Positions 56,650 to 64,000 of a stretch of 64,000 nt of DNA are shown piece after piece (positions within the stretch are counted from its first letter, which is position 1; the number at the start of each line of letters is the position of its first letter). The position numbers and the translations under genes are program-made. The notes below the pieces were generated by a model. The model made no database searches. It saw only the letters and a program-made list of their open reading frames with translations, and was not told the DNA's origin. This stretch comes from Phialocephala subalpina (Eukaryota; Ascomycota; Leotiomycetes; Helotiales; Mollisiaceae): contig FJOG01000055.1 in assembly GCA_900073065.1 (NCBI GenBank), positions 123,965-187,964 on the forward strand, in the 5' to 3' direction.

Positions 56650-57850
56650 CGTCGCTAAAAATTCCTCATCCCACCTAAATTTATTATTAGTAAAGTTCGA
56701 TTTACGCTTCGTTAGAAGGGTATTAATTTAAAATCTCGGGCTATTTTAGACTAAATATTTTCAAACTTAATATTTTCTAATATCTTTAATAACTTCGATT
56801 TTACTCTAATAAACTTCGATATAAATTATTCGATATTATAAATAGCTTTCTCCAGTGATTTCCTATACTCTAAAAAAAACGAGAAAATTTTAATTAAATT
56901 GAATTTCAATTCCAGCACTTTAATAGCAAACCCTTTTATTAACCTCTTAATTCTTTCAACCTCTTCCCTTTAACTTACTACAATTTAAGCGTCCTCTATA
57001 AAAGTAACGTCGCCTTTTATAAGCTTAAAAACGAGACAAAAAAAGTCAATTATCATTTTATTATTAGTAAGCCCGAATTCGACCTTCTTATTTATATAAC
57101 TAAATCGTATAAATATTTCATCGAAGTATATAATATAATTAATAGTTATAATTAGGATCCGATTTTCTTATGATTTTATACTATTGATAACGTTTAAAAG
57201 ATAAGATAAAAATACTTTTCTACCGATAGATTTACTTATTCGAAAAAGAGAACTAATCGTAATTTAATGCGAGTCTTCGATTTCAATATCTCGATTCGAA
57301 TTAATGGCGTCGATATTTTCTAAAAGAATAATATAGCGATTTAAAAGCTTATCGAATAAACTTTTCAAGTTAGTTTCGTTAATAATAGAAAGGTTAAAAA
57401 TATAAATATTCAAATTAAAATAATTAGCGATAAACGAATTCAAACTCGATTTTCCAATTCCAAGAAGTCTATATAATAAATAACTTCGTCGGTAAGGAAT
57501 ATTACGATCGGAATACCATTATAAAGATATTAAATAAAGGAACTCCGTGATATCTTATAATAATTCTCTTTTTCTATCCTTATCAAAAATAACAATCGAA
57601 ATACATTTTACTTTAAATATTATAAACTTAATCTACTTGCCATTTTAGTACTTATAGAAATAAGTTTTACCTTAAACAAACTTTGTATACTCAATGCGAT
57701 ACTTAAAGAGTAATTCTTTAAGAATTTGTGGAGATCTATTAAAATAAGAAATAAAAACCTCTTCTCGATTATTAAAATCTCCAACTTAATATTAACGCCG
57801 GAATACAAGTACACGGCCTTTATACCGCATAAAAAAGCGTCCATTTTAAA
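56650..57850 (-). pseudogene. BCS1-like AAA+ ATPase, RIP-degraded
   Basis: The N-terminal part at 57,844-57,620 reads LYSGVNIKLEILIIEKRFLF and SIQSLFKVKLISISTKMASR. The AAA core follows: DITEFLYLISLWYSDRNIPY (57,540), RRSYLLYRLLGIGKSSLNSF (57,470, Walker A; the GPPGTGKSS motif survives as RLLGIGKSS), FNLNIYIFNLSIINETNLKS, LFDKLLNRYIILLENIDAIN (57,330, Walker B with E-N-I-D). After stops, ENRILIITINYIIYFDEIFI and VEFGLTNNKMIIDFFCLVFK, LIKGDV end near 57,000. The layout is that of BCS1-type ATPases, which in mitochondria translocate the Rieske protein; fungi carry many divergent paralogues of uncertain role. This copy is dead. Confidence 0.82.
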
Positions 57851-59290
57851 GCGTATAATATAAAGTCTTTTTATTCGTATCTCCGCTATTTAAAGGATCA
57901 TTTCTCGAGCGATTTAATAAAGAGGTTAAATCGGTAATAACGAGAGAAAAGCGAGCGTTTTTGGCGAAGCTCTAAAAAAATATCCACAATATGAATATAT
58001 TATATATATCCTCGCAATATCGAAAATAAACAATTAAAACTACTAATTATTAGATGGGGTTTTATTTAAATAAAAAGGGTTCTCATTATAATAAATCTTA
58101 AGTAATCCCTATAAATACTAGCAAATATATCCGCAACTAAATATTATTAATTTAAAGAAATACAACAGAGGAATATAAACGTTTAAATCAATGGTGAAAT
58201 ACCCTTGGAGAGCGGCAAACATACAAATGAAGCCTAAGAATAAGAAGTCCAAGATCGAGGCTTAAACGTCCGAAAATATTTAAATTAATAGGGAAATATT
58301 CTCAATATATCCTACCATTTTATCGTTTTATAAAATAATAGTAAAATGTTTTCAAACAAATAATTAATTGCTTTATATACGGGATAAACAAAATATATAC
58401 CGGGTAAAAAAGTTTAGAAAAATAATTGGAAAAATAAATACTAAAAAAAGAGTAATAAAAATATCAAAGGAATTATATTCTTATATATCCGTTTGTTACT
58501 CCGTGTTATAATAAGGGAAGCCGGACTTCCCTTGAATACACTTATAGTCCACGGCCGCAATATAATGCGTTAGAGTCTAAATAATCAAAATAACTTCGCC
58601 GATTCTCTATATAATAATATAAAGGAAGTAAGACATTATTAAAGGAAAAGTTCGTAGCGTATCGATTTTACGATTCCCAAAAATAGAACGTTTCCGTGTA
58701 GTACCATCTCCATTATTAGAGCTTCCAATTAGTTAAGTCAATACTATAAAGTATCGAAGTTCGTATGCAAATCCTTATCCCCGAAGCGATTAGCGGCCTA
58801 CGATTAAAATATAATATACGCCCCTAAATAATTATAATAGCTTCAATTCATTATATAGATAACGCGTAAGAAATAATAATACATTAAAATAAAATATTAC
58901 AAAAGTTTCATTAATATCTTTTATAGCCTATAAATAAGAACCTAATTCCAAATAATTAACTTCTCTCCGAATAATGCCCTTAATTAGATAATGCGGAGAA
59001 ATATATATTTACAAGACGATATTAAAAGAAATATTCGTAAGGTATCGATTCGCTATATAATAATATTAATATATCTAATTATTTTATATAAAACGTCTCA
59101 ATATAATACCTTTTCAAAAGGTGCATATTTAAAGGATAATAAACTCTATTTATACTTTCATTATTTGAATAAAGCGTAAAATAACGCGTTTTATAGTAAT
59201 ATACTATATAATATTCTCGTTTTATGAATATTTCGCTTAGTATAAAGTTACGATAAATTGAGCCTAAGCCAATCGGTAAATGTGATTCTA
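57851..59290. other. RIP-mutated DNA, no recognised gene
   Basis: Very AT-rich. A 62-codon plus-strand open stretch at 58,991-59,179 is Ile/Tyr/Lys-rich, as expected of random AT-rich DNA, and I do not call it. Confidence 0.4.
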
Positions 59291-59294
59291 TTAG

Positions 59295-59560
59295 ATTATA
59301 ATTACAAGTTGTGATTTTATTATAGAGGGATCACAAGTTATAGTCCTTGCAGAGATGTGGAGAATATTACAAGTTGTAATCCTTATAAGAATATAGAGAA
59401 TATCACAAGTTGTGATCCTTATAGGAATATAGAGAATATCACAAGTTGTGGCCCCTATCGATGGAGGGATCACAAGTTGTAATAGCTACAAAGATGCGGA
59501 GAAATATCACAAGTTGTGGTCCCTATCAATAGAGGGATCACAAGTTGTAGTAGCCGAGAA
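59295..59560. repeat. Tandem array of a palindromic ATCACAAGTTGTGAT unit, about eight copies
   Basis: Eight occurrences of (at)cacaagtt(gtgat) occur at about 35-bp spacing with spacers alternating between ccttataggaatatagagaat and ccctatcgatggaggg. The core atcacaagttgtgat is a near-perfect inverted repeat around one central base. A second, shorter array of the same core lies at 61,480-61,590. Confidence 0.85.
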
Positions 59561-60010
59561 CAAAGGGCGCCGCCTGAAAAAATAACTAATTCGTGCTTTA
59601 GCGGACTTATATGGCTTTCATACTTTCTTGGGCCTTTCGTATTACGTCTTTCCCTTTCACGCTCTCAAATAGCGCCTTCTTTCCCTCCTCTCGCTATCAT
59701 AATATACCCCATCATAATATTACTAAAAAAGTAAAATATAATCTATAACCTTCAATTTGAGACGTTATTAGTAATTGGCGTTAGCCGACACGGCTACTTA
59801 GAACTAACTAGTGTTTAGTTTAGTCTATAAAGCTAAAAACCTAAAGGATTATCGTAAAGTAATCGAAACGATTACGCTTCAAATTCTTTATAAATATCAG
59901 CGTTTTAAAACCTTCCCGTGCCCAACTTCATTTGTCTTCCCATAATCACTAGAAATCGTTAGTAAATACGCTTAATCATTTTGACTATTATTTCCTAACG
60001 GGAGTAAAAT
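59561..60010. other. Leader region of the kinase-like relic
   Basis: Less AT-rich than its surroundings. No secure gene. A 72-codon open stretch at 59,516-59,734 overlaps the repeat array and has no recognisable feature. Confidence 0.35.
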
Positions 60011-60763
60011 ATAGAAGTTTACAAACAAAACGAGGCATTCGTAAAAAAGAATAGAAATCTTATATTTTCCCACACTAAAATAATACTTAGAAAAGGCAAT
60101 CGATATTACTATGCGATTACGAATCGTCGTTACTCCGCTAATTCCCAAGTCGATCTACTTAAACTCGACTTTATCCCGATTCCAACTTCGCAAATCTAGC
60201 CGCCATTCCCAAGACAATTTACACGAGCGCCTAAATTATTACCTCAAAACTATTATATAAAGCAATTTAATCTATTATATTACGGCGATACCAAGGCCTC
60301 CACCGAATTGAGTAGTCTCTTATTAAATGAGGCTAAAGTCTACGAGATTTTAAAAGCATTTCCCCACCCTAATATTACTCGATATCTTAAGTATATAATC
60401 GAAAACAATAAAATAACGGGCCTTTATTTTATCAAGTACGGCATAAATTTGTTAGAAAAAGTAATTAAAGACTCTCGCCCTTTCGATATAAACCTCTATT
60501 TACAAAGTATTCAAAAAAGTATTCAATACCTTTATAATTTAAATCTCATTTATTGCGATTTTAACCCGACCAATATTCTAATGGATAAAAACACTCCGAT
60601 TATTAGGGACTTCGATTCTTATCAACAAAAAAGAGAAAAATTAAGTTTCAAAGCTAAAACAAAAAGATAAACGAGTCAAGATTTCAAGTTTACAAAGCCC
60701 GAGAATAATAAATATAAATTATCAAAAATTCAAGATTTTCTATTTCAAGTTTATAAAATGTAA
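60011..60763 (+). pseudogene. Protein kinase-like fungal protein, RIP-degraded with lost start codon
   Basis: One plus frame runs through: (ATA)EVYKQNEAFVKKNRNLIFS from 60,011, where ATA stands for ATG; RKGNRYYYAITNRRYSANSQ; DFIPIPTSQI*PPFPRQFTR; and FNLLYYGDTKASTELSSLLL. NEAKVYEILKAFPHPNITRY is the N-lobe Glu helix. Then KYIIENNKITGLYFIKYGIN and FDINLYLQSIQKSIQYLYNL precede the catalytic loop LIYCDFNPTNILMDKNTPII (HCDLNPxN in intact proteins; Asp and Asn kept) and RDFDSYQQKREKL (metal-binding D-F-D). TAA at 60,668 interrupts before TSQDFKFTKPENNKYKLSKI, ending at 60,763. Only two or three stops remain, so it is less damaged than its neighbours. The family is expanded in Leotiomycetes as far as I recall; substrates are unknown. 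Confidence 0.8.
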
Positions 60764-61475
60764 ATTATCCAACGAAATTTATTATTTCAAATGAAAAATA
60801 CCAAAAAGCCATTAAAATTTTCCTATTTAAACTACTGGAATAATATAATTAAACCAATTTCAACGATTAAATATCTTAATTGTATCCGATTTCACCCTTT
60901 TTATCTTTATCCTACTACTTAAATTTATAGTTCGAGATAAATCTAATTCTTATCAACACTTTTTAAAAGGCAAATAAACCATTATACTTACCTATTCTAC
61001 TATTACTAAACTAAGGAAAATACGTAATTAAACGAATATTTGTAAATTATTAATCCATAATCACGTTCCTTATATATATATCTAAATCCATCGATATAAT
61101 AACTTATCTTAAAATCATAATAATTTATTGGTTCCTTAATTTCAACGGAAACCATCCTAATAATAGAATTAATAGTATAATACTATAATAATAATACAGA
61201 TATAATAAGCGTATATACTTTCTAAAGAATTTGTATTTGTATTTTAAAGTACGCTTAAAAAATTTATATTATTATATGTTTTATAATAAAGTTTTTCCAT
61301 CTTAACAAACTATTCTCTAGCTTTATACTTGTAAAGGGATTACCAATTTACTATACCGATTTAAGAGCTTCGATTTATTAGACCGTTTCCAAATATGGCT
61401 ACAAAGGTAAACACTATTATTATACATGTATACGCCCTACTAACTTGGGTTATCTTAGCCCTAGCGTACTTAAAA
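60764..61475. other. RIP-mutated DNA, no recognised gene
   Basis: AT-rich with runs of short dinucleotide repeats (ataataataat). Nothing is identified. Confidence 0.4.
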
Positions 61476-61479
61476 GTAT

Positions 61480-61590
61480 AGAGGATATCACAAGTTATAA
61501 TCCCTATCAAAGGAAAGATCACAAGTTGTAATCCCTATCAAAGGAAGGATTAGGAATTATAATCACAAGTCGAGATCCCTCAAAAACAGT
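61480..61590. repeat. Second array of the ATCACAAGTTGTGAT unit, three to four copies
   Basis: tcacaagttataatccctatcaaaggaaagatcacaagttgtaatccctatcaaaggaagg, then ataatcacaagtcgagatccctc. Same core and ccctatc spacer as at 59,295-59,560. The two arrays enclose the kinase-like relic. Confidence 0.8.
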
Positions 61591-62115
61591 TCACCGAATT
61601 CAATAAGCGGGTTATTACGTAGAGCAATCTTAATAACCGCGATAATTATTCGGGCCATCAAATTTATACCGCGAAAAAGGATCCGCAAACAAATAAAGAA
61701 GTCAAATAATAAAAAGAGCTCAATAAAATAGCGCGCAAAAGAATAATTACTCTTAGGATCCGAAAGTTCTAATCTAACTAAGCAAATTACCCTACCACTA
61801 ATATACTACCAATACCACCTTAACTTTGTATTATTACTACTTAATATACTAAAATAAGAAAATAATAATATACTAAAGAATGCAATTAAATCCTAATACC
61901 TTTTAAGCGCCATTACCTTTTAATACAAAAATAAACTATTAAACCCCTTATAGAATCCGCCATCTCCTCTATAAAGGCCGCGAAAAAGACTCTCTTTAAA
62001 CATGGCTTTTTAGACCGCAAAAACCCAACGATTGGGGATAATATCCAGGAAATAGAAAAGAAGGGCTTCGAGTCTTTCTTTTCCTCGGAAAATAGCCTGG
62101 AATTTTACTAGTAAT
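61591..62115 (+). pseudogene. Possible relic of a low-complexity unknown protein
   Basis: The plus frame reads EFNKRVITQSNLNNRDNYSG, HQIYTAKKDPQTNKEVK, KELNKIARKRITLRIRKF and, after stops, ESAISSIKAAKKTLFKHGFL, DRKNPTIGDNIQEIEKKGFE. It is Lys/Thr/Pro-rich and probably disordered. Stops are TAA/TAG at Gln-like positions. I cannot assign a family. Confidence 0.35.
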
Positions 62116-64000
62116 ACGTCTTTAATATAATAAATATAACGAAATATTTATAGTATTTATCTAATGCTTTTTAGTATATTCTATTTATCGTAGAATCCTT
62201 TTTCAGTAACGAGATTTGCATTTTCGTATACGACCTAAAATATATAATATACTCGAGTTATATCGTATACTTTAAAAGGGGTAATCCAAAGATTAAACGG
62301 CGGGTTTTAGCAATTTATTTACTAGCCAAAGGATCGCGAGTTAATTATTGCGGCGACTCGCACGATTAGTTCTTACTTATTATAAAAGGAAAAAAGTTTT
62401 TAAACGAAATTTCTCAATTTGCATTAAATAAAGTGGGTTATTAATACGAGGAGAAAACATTTTTTAACGATAATTTGTAAATTGTTACTTTATAGTGTAA
62501 TTATATATATTAATATATTTCGCAAAACAATTTTCGATACTCGAATTAATTTCGAACTCAAGGAAAAATATATAATCACATTTGAATTTGCGATAGCCGA
62601 TATAATCAAGCGAAGAGAAAAACCCTAATCGAAAATAGTTCTTTCGAGCTCATTAGAATTAATACAAAAAGTAGGAAATATAAAGCGTAATTTAAAAAAC
62701 AGAAAATTTTAAAAAATCCGAATAAACTTTATATTTAGAGATATTATTACAAGTATAAATATATAGTTATTAATTATTATTTAAAGTATTCTATTCTTTA
62801 TATTCCCAATTATATTCTCTATTTATATCTATCCCGTCTATAATCCAAACCAATTTATAATACCAAATATAAGAGTATCGAAATCGATATCGTCTAAAGC
62901 TAAAGCTAATCCTTCGATAAACCCGAGATAAAACGCCTTTATTAAAATATTCGGAAAGCCAACTTTAGTTATATATTCGGCAATATTCGAAGAAAATATA
63001 AATACTATCGCTAACTACGGGAAAAAGACGATTGTATATATATTTTATTTGATATGAACTCAAAGAAAACATTTTAAAAGAGTTAATACTATTGGCAAAC
63101 TGAAAATCGAGCTCGTTCGTAATATTAACCCCGTGCAATTTAATCCTTCGAACTCTTAAAGTCCTTAACCCTATATCTCCAACTTCGCGCGCTCTTTTAT
63201 TACCCCTCTCAACGTAAAAAAAACGTTTTACGAGATTTAGTTCGTTGGTAGCCCGCTTACGCAACTTATTACATATTTAGTTTATATAAGTAGTTTTAAT
63301 CTTACCCACGTTTTAATACCGTTCGGCATATTTTATATAATCCCTAGCTCGTCTTAAAACGTATTAATAATACACGTATACTTTTTCGTACTTAATATTT
63401 GTATTAAAATTAATAATCCCGCTTAAAAAGGAAAAATAAAGGCTTACGTTACTCAAAATGCCTCCGAAGATTCTATCGCATTTTAAATAATTCGTTTTTA
63501 TCGCAATTTTTAAAAAGATAATTATACTTTATTCCAAGCCTCTCAATATTTTCGTATATATTTAAATCGTTATTATCGCTATTTAAATCGTCGCTATTTA
63601 CTTTCGAGTAAAACCGATATATTTCCAATTAAACGAATAAATACTTTTCGAAAGTCTAAAGAAAATCAATTTTATACTTGCAAGTAATTGAATACTAACT
63701 CGATATTTATTAAAGTAAGCACAAAATGTATCGCTCGTTAAAAAAAAAGTAAAATAGGAGCATTATAACCGTATATCATTCGATATACTAAAAGCGATTA
63801 ATTATAATCGAAAACGAAAAAGCGAAAGAAATAAAGTTCTCCGATTTTCAATTATCCGTCCAATCAATTAATATTTATTCAACTCTATAAAAATAATTAG
63901 CCAAAAGTACTCTCGTGGCTACTCTCGTAGTAAATGCGGTAAAATTTGAACTTATTTAAACCCTTCGTCCGCTAAGAATTAAACTCTTACTTCGATTAAC
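62116..64000. other. RIP-mutated DNA to the end of the window
   Basis: Very AT-rich. A basic 99-codon minus-strand stretch at 62,965-63,264 (RKRATNELNLVKRFFYVERG and RTLRVRRIKLHGVNITNELD) might be part of an unknown relic, but I see no family motif. Confidence 0.35.

Noticed and set aside
58991..59179. 62-codon plus-strand open frame
   Set aside because: Composition (Ile, Tyr, Lys, Asn) is what random AT-rich DNA gives; no motif.

Overview
The window is fungal nuclear DNA, most likely from a filamentous ascomycete of the Pezizomycotina; the gene families present would fit a leotiomycete such as the Sclerotinia/Rutstroemia group, but that placement is inference. Supporting signs are short 46-66 nt spliceosomal introns with GT...AG ends and CTAAC/TTAAC-like branch points, HET-domain genes, a SesB/NACHT-type NLR, a DUF3723-type gene and a fungal GT2 glycosyltransferase. 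The dominating feature is repeat-induced point mutation (RIP). Long blocks are extremely AT- and TpA-rich, and in them recognisable proteins can be read only through TAA/TAG codons that replace CAA, CAG or TGG.

Layout. 1-2,250: a pogo/Fot1-like DNA transposon with 44-bp terminal inverted repeats. 2,250-21,600: a RIP graveyard holding relics of a HET-domain protein (minus) divergent from a lipase-like/NACHT NLR (plus), a GNAT acetyltransferase, an OTT_1508-like deaminase, a BTB protein and three small MADS-like proteins, ending with a 250-bp MITE. 21,700-27,730: less mutated DNA with a gene of unknown family carrying two in-frame stops, then a broken Sir2-like gene behind a good promoter. 27,740-31,330: RIP-mutated ferric-reductase relic and an unknown relic. 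31,350-42,000: kinase-like relic, an array of GAATATTC palindromes, a DUF3723/coiled-coil relic, and an unknown gene with RIP stops. 42,700-53,300: the gene-like core, with an intact four-exon GT2 glycosyltransferase, a possible small gene, two tandem MITEs, a multi-exon unknown gene and an intact two-exon HET-domain gene. 53,860-64,000: heavy RIP again, with two adjacent AAA+ ATPase relics (one BCS1-like), and a kinase-like relic bracketed by two arrays of a palindromic ATCACAAGTTGTGAT repeat.

Taken together this is an accessory, possibly subtelomeric or centromere-like, compartment. Many of the families are ones fungi use for non-self recognition and programmed cell death (HET, NACHT NLR, kinase-like partners). 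Only the GT2 gene and the HET gene look fully open; the 47.0-49.9 kb gene is mostly open but I could not join every exon. All functional statements rest on motif recognition by eye; no database search was run.
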